From Mugil cephalus (lineage: Eukaryota; Chordata; Actinopteri; Mugiliformes; Mugilidae), in contig NC_061779.1 of NCBI RefSeq assembly GCF_022458985.1, forward strand, positions 12,350,501 to 12,414,500: DNA of 64,000 nt, given 5' to 3'. A program made the translations under genes and the position numbers. Shown one piece after another: positions 42,718 through 55,605 of this stretch. Under the pieces are notes generated by a model. That model had not been told where the DNA came from. It did not search any database and saw only the letters and a list, made by a program, of their open reading frames with translations. Each line of letters opens with the position of its first letter. The stretch's first letter is position 1.

Positions 42718-45700
42718 ATGGCAGGGCCTACGATATTCGTTAGAGGACTTCCCGAATTTGCGTCTAATGAACGATTCGAGTCAATATTTTCTGAAATTGG
42801 TCCTATAAAGCAGTGTTTCGTAGTCCGCGACAAAGGTGAGTTATGTCCCTCTTTTCATTCCGGACTTCGCAGAATACGCACGTGTATCGAAAAGTGACCC
42901 AAGTTATTCCACCTCCCACCACGCATGTATCAGTGCTAGTCATGTTGTTTAGGCCTACCGTACCGTGTTTATACGAAATTATTTCAGCTAACATTGAGGC
43001 ATGTCGATACACTGCCTGGCCAAAAAAAAAAAGAAAGAAAAAAGGTCGCGATCTGGATTTAACCAAATAAATAGGAACGAGCCCCACATTGGACAATCGC
43101 TGATTGTTTTTTATAGTTTTTGATGCAATGAGTAGCTTCTCATTCTCATTTCAACCACGTCGGAAACGACTGTGCGCGTACAATGCGAAGGGAACTCGAG
43201 GGATTGAGAATGAATAGCTGTATAGCCTTAAGAAACCCACTTACTAGTTACCAGGAGAATGCTTCAATTTGCTGGGGACCATAAAGCTTAGACTCTGGAG
43301 CAATGGAAGAAGGACATGTGCTCTGAAGAGTCCAGATTTACCCTGTTCCAGAGTGATGGGTACATCAGGGTAAGAGGCAGATGAAGTGATGTGCCCATCA
43401 TGCCTAGTGTCTACTGAACAAGCCTGCGAGGGCAGTGCTATGATCTGGGGTTGCTGCAGTTGCTCAGGTCTAGGTTCAGCAACATTATGCCCAAAGAGTG
43501 AGGTCAGCTGACAACCTGAATGTACTGAATGACCAGGTTATTCCATCAATGGATGTTTCATTGGGCTCAAATTGTGAAAGACTGTTTGAGGAAGCATGTG
43601 ACATGTCCAGACCTAAACCCCAGTGAGAATCTTTAGGATGTGCTGGAGAAAGCTTTGTGCAGTGGTCAGACTCTCACGTCATCAATAGAAGATCTTGGTG
43701 AACAATTAATGCAACACTGTATTGAAATAAATCTTGTGACAGTGATACAGTGAATGCTGCTGTAATCAAAGCTAAAGGAGGTCCAATGACTATTTTTTTC
43801 GACCAGGCAGTGCAATTGGTATGCCACACATGATTTAACCAGACATTGTTTGAAATTTAGAGGATTATCTTATCTTTATATAGTCTGACACCAGTGGCAT
43901 ACTGTGTGGGTGTGTACCACTAAAGCAGAAGTGCCATACCACTGAGTACTTTTTAATCTCAGCGTCTCTCATATACATTGTATTGACTGGAAGAGGTCAT
44001 TTTCTATTTTGTAATTAAGTTTTAAGTAGCCGTTAAATATTTATGGTTAAATATTTTTAATTTAAAAAAAAGTAATCACAACTAATAAAGCAAAACCGTG
44101 TGATTTAAATTACGTTTTATTTTTCATTTATCTGACCAACTTTTGAATAATAATATAATAATTACATTAGTTACTGTACAAATCGTTATGTGCATGTGGA
44201 TGGATTATTAATGTGCATGTTATTGCCATAGTAACGTAAGAAATAATTCGTCTTGTGTGTTGATCAGAGTTGTTGGATGGACCGAGAGAGGTTTTCAGAT
44301 TTTAACGTGGGCCGTGGCACTCTGAAGTTTGGGAACCCCTGGTGTAGTTAAATGTGTAATTATGGATTGTAATCATTTCTTTGTACCACTTACCCAGGCA
44401 CAGAAAAATGTCGGGGCTTCGGCTACGTCACGTACTCCATGGAGGAGGATGCACAGCGAGCCATGAAAGAAATAAAAGAATACGAGGGACAGAAGGTGTC
44501 CTTGTCTGTGGCAAAGAAGAAAATAAAAGACAAAAAGAAAAAAGGTTCGTATAAAATAAGTTTCGTTCCAGCGCTTGCAAAATGGGTCTGTTCACACATG
44601 ACATGAAAGGTTTCGGTGTGACCCAGGAGTCATTGTGCTCACACTGCAAAAACAATGTGGTAAAGTCACATCCGTCTTTAAAAGGGTATGAAGAAGTCAA
44701 TCAAATAAACTATTATCAACAACATACTGTATAACACACATGAAATGTTGGCATATAAAGAGAAAAATAATGCGTCTGTCATACGTTTTTTGCAAGGGCG
44801 TTGCCAGTTTGTTGTATAACACCCCATGATGTCACAGAGTTGGTTGGCTTCATTCCAATAGCCGTTGAGCCGTCAAAGATAAAAGACAATGAAAGCGAAA
44901 GATAGATTTAATTTTGTCCAAATAGTGAAAGATACATTCAGTGACAAACACGCGGTGAAATATAAAGAGATGTTCGCTGGAACAAGAGATGAAAGCCTGA
45001 ATTCACTCTATTTCCGATTTCACCACCGATAACTTGACCGACCAACCACCAAACAATCAACCTACCTCGACAAGAGTGGCACAGAGGCACCAGTCCACTT
45101 ATGGGAATTGGTGTTAAAAAGAGCCAGCAGCCGGGCTGGGAATGAATAGGTAGCGCATTAACCAAATCAGAAGTTCAAAAAGTAAATTTTCAACTAAATC
45201 TGTCTCAAAAGAACGGCTTGGTATGAATATCATCGACTCCATTACGTTTCCACATGAGTACGTCTCTTCAGACAGCAGCAAATGTTACACCTGTTAACCT
45301 AATCTCAACCCAACACAAACGCGCGTCCCCAGGCCTAAATATTACCGTTGCAGTAAAATCATCTGATGGCAGCTTGGCTAGAAGATACAGCAACCATATG
45401 ACCGTTATGAATTAGAAAGCAAGCGCAACCATTATAGACACTTGGGCCTGAAAGTATTTACATAAAACTCAGTCCTGCCATCCGGTCATCTCACCATGAC
45501 TCCACGTTTTCCAAAGCAGTGCCGCATCTCCAAGCATTAGATAATCCACAGATATTATCTTCAGTTCGTCCCCAAGTCAAGTCATTGTTTTTTCCGTTTT
45601 CGCGCCGTTCAGAATATCTTACTGTGGCCACCGAGTGCCAAGCATCCGTCCAGGAATTCCCCACCCTGGAAATGAAACCCGACGATCACACATTTTGGGC

Positions 45701-48700
45701 TGGTCCATATTAAGCATGCTTGTTCACTGGTTTTGTTCATGACCAGCATGTCAATAACAACAGCCAATCAAAATTTGAAGCAAACGACGGCAGGACGAAT
45801 GATATTTATGCACATTGCATTTTTCATGACTATTTCAGTTTCTTTTCCCCAAACCCCCACCACTTCTTCCACTCGTACCGTTACCACTTCTCGGTTCCCC
45901 CATCGTATCGACGCAAAAAGCTTAGTCATATGGATTTTTTAATGGGCTCGACTTACCGTTCTATTTCATTTTTGATTTCGTCAGTCTCGTCCTCAATAGC
46001 TGAAGGATGCAGCCAACACCGTGATGTCAAAATAACAACTCGCTAGCTAGCTGGCTAGCAAGCTACGTAGAAATGAGGAACTTTTTAATATTTGACTTAA
46101 GCAAAGGGTTTTTTAATAATATATATATATAATATATATTATTAATATATATTTAATAATACACTGTACTTTTCCTTTCCCCTTTAATGTCACGTTTGAA
46201 CCTATATAACCTTCATAACCTTGCACTTCTTTCATTCCTCAGGGAAAGAGCCGCCAGCTCCTCCACCAAAGGAAAAGGAGTCTAATCCCAAGCACATAAA
46301 GAAAATACTATTAAAAGCAAAACTCATTATAAGGAATCTCAGTTTCAAGGTACGGTATTTGGCGCGCTTATGAAATGCGACAGCATCGATGCCGATGTTC
46401 GCCGACACGTGTCTCGTTTGTGTTTCAGTGCTCAGAGGATGACCTTAAAACGATATTTTCGAAGTTTGGCACCGTTCTTGAAACCAAGATTCCACTCAAA
46501 CCTGGTAAAACTTCAGATTTCTCATTAATTAATAAGTCAGATTAGCATGTTAAATTGTTGCCTGATGTCTTTTTTTTTTTGTTTGTTTGTTTTGCTCCTT
46601 AACAGATGGAAAGAAGAGAGGGTTTGCATTTGTCTTGTTTAAAACTGTGTCTGGGGCTGCAAAGGCTCTTAATTCTATGAACCTGAAAGAAATACAAGGT
46701 GAGTGAGGAAACTCCCCCGAGCTTTAACGTTGACATCTTAATTAAGTTCAGCTTGCGTCATGTTGAATTGTAACTGTTGTTTCATTCATAGGTCGACAGG
46801 TAGCGGTTGACTGGGCCGTCCCAAAGGACAAGTTTATTGCCACGCAGCAGGCTTTAAGTACAGGTAATATTCCACATAAGTCTACCTCTCTTTTATTACT
46901 TAGTAATAAAAATATTTGCTTATGCTCACTGTTAATTGAATATGTATCAAAATGCATCAAAATAATGGTAGTAATCACTAATTTGTTGACTCTAAAGGCA
47001 GTGAGAGTAAAAAGGAGACGAAAGCAGACAGTGACACCGATGAGGAGGAGGAGGAGGAAGAAGAGGAGAAACCAGCCTCGCCTCCAAAGAAAAAGTGCGT
47101 GTTTTTAGTTTTTATGACGCTGAATTGAATTGAATGAATTTGAGGTGTTGAACTGTATCAATTAATTCTGTGCCACATTTTTCCAGAGTCGGTTTGAAGC
47201 CAGCCGTGCAGGAGGCAGAGGAGTTGGAATCAGATGATGACGATGGCAGCGAGGAGCAAGATAGTGAGGATGAAGAGGAGGAGGAGGGAGAGGAAGAAGA
47301 GGAGCAAGAAGAAGAAGAAGAGGAGGATGATGATGGGAGTAGCTTTGATTCAGATGATGATCATGATGAGGATGATGATGATGATGATGAGGAGGATGAT
47401 GAAGAAGAGGAATCAGGTATAAGTTCTTGTTTTTTATATTGTTGTTCATCATTGTAATATTATTGTCTTTAGTAAAAAGTTGATTTGACAAATTCTCACT
47501 GCTCTTTTTTTGTTTTTTTGTTTAATCTGTAGCTCAAAAGAAAACGGCAAAGAAAATGCTTCCTTCAGATGTGAAAGAGGGACGAACCATTTTCATCAGG
47601 TTAGCGTTCCTAATGCATCTTACATTTATTTTAGCATACCTTGTTCTTCTTGAATTCAAACTCTCAAATCAGCCGCACTCAGCCACATATGGATCATTTC
47701 TATCCTCATTTATTAATCTTATCTGATGCAGGAACTTGTCCTTTGACACAGAAGAAGAGGGTCTTGAGGAAGCTCTCCTGCGGTACGGAGAGCTTAATTA
47801 CGTGAAGATTGTTCTCCACCCAGACACAGAACATTCAAAAGGTCAGACGGCCGAACTCAGATGAAACACTTTTCTCATTCTGTATTTTGAAACTTAAACT
47901 GATTTGCTTTTTTTTGTCTTTTACGTTACGTTGTCAGGTTGTGCATTTGCTCAGTTTAAGACCAAAGAGGCTGCAGACAAATGCATGGCTGCAGCACAGG
48001 ATGAGGCTGAGGTAATACACAATGAAATTTACATTATTAATACCGATTATTTCTGCCTTTTTAATCGCATGGTGCTTCGTCCTGATTTGTGTCACAGTCT
48101 CATGTTGCTGCCTTTATTTGACGTAGAACGGCGGCATCCGCATAGATGGCCGAAAGCTGATGGTGGTCGCCGCGGTGACCAGGGAAGATGCCGCAAAGTT
48201 GAAGGTCGACAAGACGAAAGTAGAAACGGGCACCAGGAACCTGTACCTGGCCAGAGAAGGCTGTGAGTAAACCTATTTTAACTTATTTCCTCATTTTTAC
48301 TCTACTAGCACTACACATTATTTAATACACATTTAATTTTGGCTCATTACAATATTGGAGAAATCATAACTCACTATTTATTGCTTATGGTACACCTATA
48401 ATTGCATAATGTGACATATCATGTGGGATGTATGTTGAAATATATATGTTTTGGTTTATTGCCAAATGCTTACCCTTTAGGTTACATGCTCTAGCTTATT
48501 TTCAGTCAGAGCCAGATCAGCTTTGATATTGATGTTTGTTTGTTTTTTATATGTAATTGTATTAGTAGTATTAAAGGTATAGCTTCTATAAGCTCCTGTG
48601 TTTTCAACACCCAGTGATCCGTGCTGGAACCAAGGCTGCAGAGGGCGTACCAGAGGCAGACATGATCAAAAGAACCAGAGTGAGTCCACTTTCATTGAAA

Positions 48701-51700
48701 TACATTATCCATAGGATGATTTGTAATGCGGATCCAACCCTGACGTTACATTAACGTTAGTGTCACACACACAGCCTGTGTTTGTTAATGCTCAATGTGT
48801 GCAGTTCCTTTTCTGGTTAATAAAAACAGTGAATGGTTCCTTCGTTATTTAAATGCAGACATATGTTTGTTTGTTTTTTTTTTTTGGACCCGTTGTAAAG
48901 CACTTTGGTTCACCTGTAGGTTTTATATAAATAAAGTACATTTCACATTTATGTTCTTATTTCTTGCACCTAACATCAAAACTAAATCCTTGTACATGTG
49001 AGCATTTGTGGGAGTGAAAAAAAGTTCTCAGCTTACTCTCCTCTTGTTAGTTTGAAGAAGTAAAGAGGGCCAAGCTTCGGGACATAAAGGTGTTTGTGTC
49101 CAAGACTCGTCTGTGCGTCCATAACCTGCCCAAGTCAGTGGACAATAAGAAACTGAAGGCGCTCTGTCTTAAAGCTGTTAAAGGAGCAGCGGGAGTCCGC
49201 GTAACCGAGGTGAGATGATGTGTGGGTTATATTATCATTGTATTGGTGCCAGGGGGAAAAAATGTTCTGCAGACACTCACGCCATTTGTGTCTTTTTACG
49301 TTGTTTTAGTGTCGGGTCATGTATGACAGAAAACCAGAGAAAGGCCAGGTGATGGGGCAGTCTTTAGGTTACGGCTTTGTCCAGTTCCATGAGCATGAGC
49401 ACGCTCTCAGCACGCTTCGCTACCTCAACAACAACCCTGAAATCTTTGGCCCACACAAGGTACGTTTTGCACAATAATAAGCAGATGTATTTCATTTCTT
49501 TTCCTCCTCCACATTTTTTATATGCTGCGTGTTTTGCGTCACTCCGCAGAGACCCATCGTTGAGTTCTCCCTGGAGGACTCGAGGAAACTCAAAATAAAA
49601 GAAATACGGCACCAAAAAAACAAGGTGAGTTTGTATTGATTTGTCTGATGGTGGCTATTTTTATTTTAGGTTTTTTTTTGTTTTTTTTTTAAATAAATGG
49701 AATGTAACCCTGTGTTTATGTTTACAGGAGTTTTACAAGAATAGGCAATCACAAGGAGGAGTGAAGCCCCAGGGACAAATGGCTGGGAGAGGGAAAGAAG
49801 CGAGAAAGGGTGAAAAGAAAGCTTCATCAGAGCAAAAAGGAAAGGAGAGAGGTAAGAAAATATTATTTTTATGTTTGTTCAGAATTTAAAATAAAACGTC
49901 TAACACTGAATAAAACGCACCTCTACCTGTTTTCTTGTGTTTATCAGATAATCCTGAGGGGGGGAAAAAGGGGGCGCACTATTCGGGCTTCCAAACACAG
50001 CCTGAGGTCGAGCATGTGGATTTGCAGAATGGAAAGAAGAGAAAGAAGGTGTTGCACCTGCCTTCTCATCGGGGACCTAAGATCAGGTACAGAGACTGGT
50101 CATCTCCTCAATGCCCCCAACAGTTTGTACTTAGTCAGATACGTCTTGACAATAAGTTGAAAGCACAGACATTTTGGAGATATTCTGCCGCGTGTCCTCA
50201 AACCTATACGACTACCATCATATTATATTGCTTCGATAAACCATAGACCGCAGAAAGATGCATAACATCTGCTCAAAAGTAAAGCCAAAGCAAGTAGAGC
50301 TCCCCCTGGTGACTGGCTGCAGTATAGGTCACCACCACCACCTCCTCAGTGAATTGGATTTGGGCCAAACAAAAATACGCATCAAATAATTATTGTTTGA
50401 AGGATGGTTTTTGATTAATGTAATTAATTTGTATTAATTAAATGAATATATGAGTGAGTCTGGAGGAAGTGTGGGCGGGCGAGAGACGCCATGTGTCTCA
50501 GCGTGGTGCTGCCATGCAAGAAAGTGGGGATGCGTTGGGATAACCGCACAGCAAACATTTTGCTCACAAGAACATATTAAAATACTGCAACTCACCAGTA
50601 TCGCTGACTAGACGGGAGTGGCTTGTTTTCCTTCATCGTCCAGAGATAACCAAGGCGTGTTGGTGATACCTGCTCTGTTCCCCGAGATATGTCGCTGAAA
50701 ATAAAGGCAGAAGGTTTAGTCCTTTACTGGCCATCTCAGAACATCCATCCTTGACTTTGATTCAGAACGCCAGACGGGTTATTGTGTCAAAGCCTACAGT
50801 CAAACAAATCAAATGTGTTGTTACACGATTGTTAATGGAGGCGCATAGGTGAACGGCAACTGTGCGACTGTGTTTATACAGCTTGTACGGCGAGCTCCCA
50901 CACGTTTTTAACGATGGAAAAGAGGAGATTTGGCAGCAGATATCGGGCACTGTGCAGGACACGGTGATTTATTCTAATATTAGCAGCCTTTACAAAGAGC
51001 GGGGGTTTGACTGGTCCGTTCCTCCCTCATACGTCATCGCGTACATTGCAGTTTGTTGATAACCTGAAGAATGAACCGGTTAATTATTATAACATGCAGG
51101 CGGAGGTGTTTTGTCATGTTTGTTGTGCATCCTCCTTTGGCAGTAATAAGTTTTTCACAGGTGTTGCACTGTGCCAATCCGTCCTTTTTCAAATTAAAAT
51201 GAAGCCAGACTTTCGAGCGGCGTTTTTTTGCGGTCCACGTTCAGACGAGAGACGTTCTTCTTACTAGCGGAGCACGCAGGGCGGAGTAATACAAACCCCG
51301 GAAACAAATGGAGCACGCAGGGCGGAGTAATACAAACCCCGGAAACAAATGGAGCACGCAGGGCGGAGTAATACAAACCCAGGAAACAAACGGAGCACGC
51401 CGGGCAGAGTAATGCAAACCTCGGAAACAAACTAGTGCGGGCATTTAGGAACCGAAAAAAAAAAGAATCGAAATTCAAAAATCTTCTCAACGGTTCCGGA
51501 GTAGGACGTTAGGAACTGGTTCCTCTGTGCCCAACCCTAGTTGTTTGTGAGCCCGACCAGTTGATCTTCTTCTTACCCTAAACAATAGACAATCACAAAT
51601 GAGGCAGAGCCGTTGGTTTGTATTTCCTGGGTAGTCTCGGCTCTACGGTAACGGTTGGTTTCTGTAAACGGCGCACTGCAGGTGGAATAAGTCCCGCTTG

Positions 51701-54610
51701 ATATCCTCTCGCCGATCCAGTTTGAATTTAAATGTGAACACGTTATCAGCCGACACGACCTACAAGTTCCAGACTTTTCCATTTCACTGCGCTTCACAGT
51801 GGCGCAGTCGCACCATGCGTGTTCATTCAGTCCTACACTGAAAAATGGTCGATCTGAACCAGTGCCTCGTGGCGCAACATTCCGAACGCTGTGTAACCAA
51901 ACACACAGGTCTTCTGCTATATTAAAAATTCATATCATAATCAAAAAAAAATACAGTTTTTCGGCATGAACCGGTACTGCCCAGGCCTATATCATATTAT
52001 TTTGTTTAGATAAACTATAGACTGTAGAAAACGTGAAGCCTTTTGACTTTGATTCAGAACGCCGGCCAAAGCCGTTGTTGTACCAAAGCCTACAGTCATG
52101 TGTGAGCCCGACAAGTTGATCTTCTTCCTACCACATAAACAAAAGACATTTACAAATGAGCCGGAGCCCTTGCTTTGCATCACCTGGCTCGCCGCCGCTC
52201 TCGATAACAGTCAGTTTCCGTAAATGTGGCACTACAGGTGGAATAAGTCCCGCTTAATATCCTCTCCCTGCTCCGTACGATCCAGTTTGACTTTAAACGT
52301 GAACGCGTAATCCGCCGACACAACCGTCACGTTCTCCCGCGTGTTCGTGGTTTGCAACTCACCAGTATCGCTGACTAGACAGGAGTAGCTAGTTTTCGTT
52401 TCGTTGGCGATTTTGAAAAACTCCTCTTCGCGGAGATGTGTTGTTGAAAAATAAAGGCAATGGTTTTAGTCCTGGCCATCTCAGAGCACCCATCCATGAC
52501 TTTGGTTCAGAACGCCGGCTTTAACTCGAAGCTGCTCACTAAATGTTCAAAATGGCCGACTAGATGGTATAAGCTCCTTGGCCACTCCCACTCTTGATGT
52601 CCTGGACATTCCCCGATTGGCTTTATATGTGATTATGTGGTTAGGTTATGTGGCGTCCTTCCTCATTCTCTGGCGGAAATTGCTATAGCAGCTCAAAATC
52701 TGTGGGTAGAGGGAGCTCCCTTTGATGATGAAGGGACCGGAACGGTCCTACTGATGTTATAGTCCACCAACTGGAATGACCTGTTTCAAGCCGTTGGCAA
52801 CAATCAGCCTGACAGTTTTCAGGAAGTAAAACAGATTCGCCTAATTAAAAACTCACATGACAGCATGCACTTTATCACCTCAGTGGTGATCAGGATTAAG
52901 TTACCGATTGTGAATTGTTGTGCTTTGCAGGATGCGTGACAAAGGAAAGCAACAGGTGCCGCCAACCAAGAAAGCGAAGCATGGATCCAGGCGGCAAGAC
53001 CAGAAAAGACGACAGATGGAGAAGCCGACACAGCCCAGAAACCAGGTTCATGCGGATTCTGATTGATACAGTTATTTGTGATCTGTGGTGGTATTCATGG
53101 GATGTTTTACAGTGAAGAATATGTATTGAGCACTTTAATAGTTGCATCAGCCCCAATTCTAAAACTCCAAAGGTGTGGGCAGTAACAAAAGAGCTCTGCC
53201 ACTGAAAAGAAGCTCTGACAAACAGTATTAATGTTTAAAAAAAAAAAAAAAAACGTATATGATAAGATGCACTGAAGGCAGCACATCCGCGCTGTCCTGA
53301 ATAATCAGACATGTTGGGATTTGGTGCCACCTTTTGAAACCTCAGTGGAATTACAACAATATTGCTGAGGAGAAAGAAATTTGGATCTATTAAATATAAA
53401 CTTTTTATGTCTTATACAATTTTTTTGGGCAGAATTTTTGCCACATTCACTGTATCAATGTAGTTAAAATTAAAAGATGGAAGTTGAAAATAGATGTCGA
53501 AGAATGCGAAAGTAATAGGAAATCTGTGTTTAATGTAAATGGGGATTTAATTCTTGTCTCTTTTGCATTCCTGCTCCATGTATGGTCATGTATCTTAGCG
53601 GAATATGTATTTTGACATCTATTCAAATACAGTGCTGCTTAAAGGTTTGTGCACTAGGGCGTATCAATCTCAATATTGATAGCATCGATACCGTTAGTGA
53701 AATGTGTCGGTACTCGGGAGAGAAGACATGGGATGCAGACCCATTTCTTTGGTGAAAAATGAATGAGCCAATGTTTCCCGCTCTGAGCAGTTTTTATATT
53801 TATTATTAGATCTGTATCGGTGACATTAGCCCTGTATTTACTTGGTATCGGCTCGTTACTAAAATTCCCAGTATCGCTCAGCCCTGTCGTGCACCTCTTA
53901 AAACTTTTGAACAGTTCTACAAAAAAATTTCTTAAAACATCAGCGGATTGTCACACAAGTCTTGAAACCAGATAAAGAGAACCTAACCACAAAATTAAAT
54001 AGAATATAAATCGATGTATAAGTGTTTCAGTATTTGGTGTGAAACAATAACAGCAGTCATCTGTAGCATCTGTACCCATTTCTCAGTTGTGTGTTCTGTG
54101 CTTTTTTTTCTGGTTTCTTGTCCTTCCACAGCATTTCTTTGATTAAGATCAATAGCTTGACTTAACCTTAATTAAAGGGCCTTTAGTTGGTTAGAAGTTA
54201 CTCTGGGTTCCTTTTTGCTTCTCTGATTATCATGTGTGTGATAGACATGGTTTTGAAACCTTTTACAGCTTGATGAGTAATAACAAATCGTTTGTTTTTT
54301 TCCGAGCTCCTTGGAAAACTGATTTATCCGTTCCATCGTCCACATCCACAGGCATGCTTTGTTGCGAAGATCTTCTTCTAATTGTTGTCATGTTTTGAAT
54401 AATCGTTTTTCTGCAGAATGTCTTTGTCTTTTCTCATCGAGTTATCTTTGTTTTGTTGTTTTCCAGAAAGTTAAAATGCCGAAGAAGAATTTCAAGAGAA
54501 GGGACGGGGACCGCTTTGACAGCCTGGTGGAGCAGTACAAGAAGAAACTGATGGGTAACGGTGGCAACAAGAACACGGCTGTCAGAAAAAGCAAATGGTT
54601 TGATGGTTAA
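42718..54610 (+). CDS. rbm28: RNA-binding protein 28 (Nop4-like, four RRMs)
   Basis: Twenty exons in phase: 42718-42835, 44398-44544, 46243-46349, 46429-46504, 46606-46698, 46792-46863, 46998-47094, 47187-47416, 47533-47599, 47732-47841, 47938-48011, 48127-48262, 48615-48679, 49051-49209, 49310-49459, 49550-49624, 49728-49851, 49948-50086, 52931-53045, 54467-54610; 765 aa (human 759). RRM1 about 4-82, RRM2 about 113-199 ([15 protein letters not shown]), an Asp/Glu-rich stretch about 213-313, RRM3 about 330-430 ([20 protein letters not shown]), RRM4 about 478-580 ([19 protein letters not shown]), then a basic tail with [10 protein letters not shown] and C-terminal SKWFDG. The family is nucleolar, spliceosomal snRNP-associated and, as yeast Nop4, needed for 60S ribosome assembly. 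Start chosen because [12 protein letters not shown] aligns with human MAGLTLFVGRLP. Introns 1, 18 and 19 hold transposon remnants. Confidence 0.96.
43010..43812 (+). mobile_element. Tc1-like transposon fossil in rbm28 intron 1
   Basis: Inverted ends match: CACTGCCTGGCC at 43010-43021 and its complement GACCAGGCAGTG at 43801-43812. A TA precedes the left end (43008-43009). Inside, plus-strand pieces read [13 protein letters not shown], then [17 protein letters not shown]-like and SRHQ.KILVNN text, in place of the Tc1 GGSVMVWG, PDLNPIENLWRMLEKALC and SSIEDLGEQ motifs. The N-terminal half of the transposase is missing and stops interrupt the rest, so the copy is dead and internally deleted (about 0.8 kb). 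Confidence 0.82.
44545..46242. other. rbm28 intron 2, unassigned content
   Basis: A 1.7-kb intron, with no ORF of recognisable family on either strand. The right end has an AT palindrome-like stretch (46120-46160) and repeated CTAGCTAGC text near 46041-46063. The intron is flanked by clear splice sites (GGTTCG donor side, CCTCAG acceptor). Nothing else is supported. Confidence 0.5.
47221..47413 (+). repeat. rbm28: GAG/GAT purine-rich coding tract of rbm28
   Basis: Nearly two hundred bases of GAG, GAA and GAT codons encode the acidic linker between RRM2 and RRM3. The minus strand therefore shows a misleading His/Pro/Leu-rich open frame. Human RBM28 has an acidic linker at the same place, so the property is conserved while length and exact order are repeat-driven. 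Confidence 0.85.
48893..48950 (+). repeat. SINE/LINE-like 3' tail in rbm28 intron 13
   Basis: GTAAAGCACTTTGG followed by TTTTATATAAATAAAGTAC is the familiar end of fish retroposons (compare 13170-13220). Only the tail is recognisable. Confidence 0.5.
50580..52530 (+). repeat. Duplicated repeat modules in rbm28 intron 18
   Basis: Two modules occur twice in direct orientation. Module 1, at 50586-50772 and 52356-52522, starts GCAACTCACCAGTATCGCTG and ends in CAGAACGCCRG. Module 2, at 51545-51762 and 52105-52325, starts GTGAGCCCGACMAGTTGATC and includes GTGGAATAAGTCCCGCTT. The shorter 50260-50345 block (GAGCTCCCCCTGGTGACTGG) is a motif seen widely in fish repeats. The arrangement suggests one composite element inserted or duplicated twice. 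This explains why intron 18 (50087-52930) is by far the largest of the 3' introns. Confidence 0.7.
51269..51432 (+). repeat. 41-bp tandem repeat, four copies
   Basis: Units at 51269-51309, 51310-51350, 51351-51391 and 51392-51432 all begin GGAGCACGC and end GGAAACAAAY/C. The first two are identical, the third differs by two or three bases and the fourth by several. On the minus strand it reads as a repeated [10 protein letters not shown]-like peptide, which is an artefact of the repeat. Confidence 0.95.
53655..53890 (-). repeat. Dispersed element, copy B (inverted relative to 32731-33455)
   Basis: Reverse-complemented, this reads GCGATACTGGGAATTTTAG, then AAGTAAATACAGGGCTAATG, TCACCGATACAG, TTGGCTCATTCATTTTTCAC and CGAGTACCGACAC. 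It parallels copy A motif by motif but without the internal extra sequence. It lies in rbm28 intron 19. Confidence 0.68.
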
Positions 54611-54620
54611 TTTTGTACTG

Positions 54621-54626
54621 AATAAA
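54621..54626 (+). terminator. Poly(A) signal of rbm28
   Basis: AATAAA starts 11 nt after the TAA stop and is followed within about 15 nt by a genomic run of A (about 54639-54660), so the 3' UTR would be only about 30 nt. A second AATAAA-like hexamer follows the run near 54664. Confidence 0.7.
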
Positions 54627-55058
54627 TTAAATATTTGTAAAAAAAAAAAAAAAAAAAAAACTAATAAAAAAATAATTGTTTTAATTGTATGAATCTGTTT
54701 TTGCATAATTCTTTCTAAATGATCTTTATTAAAAATACCGTCTTTTCATCCTGGTTTTAAATCCCTGTTTGTTGCAGACGTTCATTGTGGAAACGTTAAT
54801 CACATTCACTTCTTTCGTTCCATTTTTTTCTAGTTAATCATAAGGCGGTAGCTCTGAGTAAACACTTCCCACATCCTGAATATACAAATATAGTAAGAGG
54901 CGGAACACACACAAATGACATTATACATTAACCTGGAGTACGTGCCCCCCCACCACCACCCCCCAATTCATTCTGACTACTCTCATCTTTACCCTGTTAC
55001 ACAACACACACACAAACCTGACAACCTTGACAACAAAAAAGATATTTGTTATTAAATA

Positions 55059-55064
55059 TTTATT
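55059..55064 (-). terminator. Candidate poly(A) signal of lepa
   Basis: AATAAA on the minus strand, about 540 nt beyond the leptin stop codon at 55606-55608. About 430 bp separate it from the rbm28 signal on the other strand, so the two genes end tail to tail without clear overlap. Confidence 0.5.
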
Positions 55065-55605
55065 CATGTTTTAAATCCAATAGTAATACAAAAATAGTGC
55101 AACGGTAAAAAAATACACACAATGCCAGCTTTGGAGATAAATAGACATTTTGGAAGATCTGGTGATATTGCACTGAAGTGAAAGTTGCCCTTTACCCTTC
55201 CGGTGCTCGTAGTTCTCACACAAACACATCTGCTGTTCTTGGCAAGTTTCAAGCTGATGTCCAGGAATTTACAGGGCAGCCGGCGCTGCTTATTAGGACA
55301 TTTCCTCTACCTGCAGTGGTACGCTTCAGCTTTATCACTCTTGAGCGGATCTGCCCATAAAACGCATCTATAAAACATGGGGCGATTCGCATTTCTGAGG
55401 AAACTTCATTCAAGTTGTAAACATCCCTATGAAAATCTAATGCTCCTTACAAAATTTCCTGAATACAATATATAACCAAAATAATGTATAAATAAGTGCA
55501 AGTTCAAGAATAAATTTCCTTCACATGGTGGGAATATTAAGTCAGACTTGCCCAGCAATTAGACCAATAACTTAAAAAGTATTGCTCCTAGTGTCCATCT
55601 CAATC

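Noticed and set aside
47162-47491. Minus-strand His/Pro/Leu-rich open frame
   Set aside because: It is the complement of the GAG/GAT-rich acidic exon of rbm28, with no independent support.
51194-51490. Minus-strand open frame with repeated peptide motif
   Set aside because: It is the translation of the 41-bp tandem repeat within an rbm28 intron; not a repeat protein.
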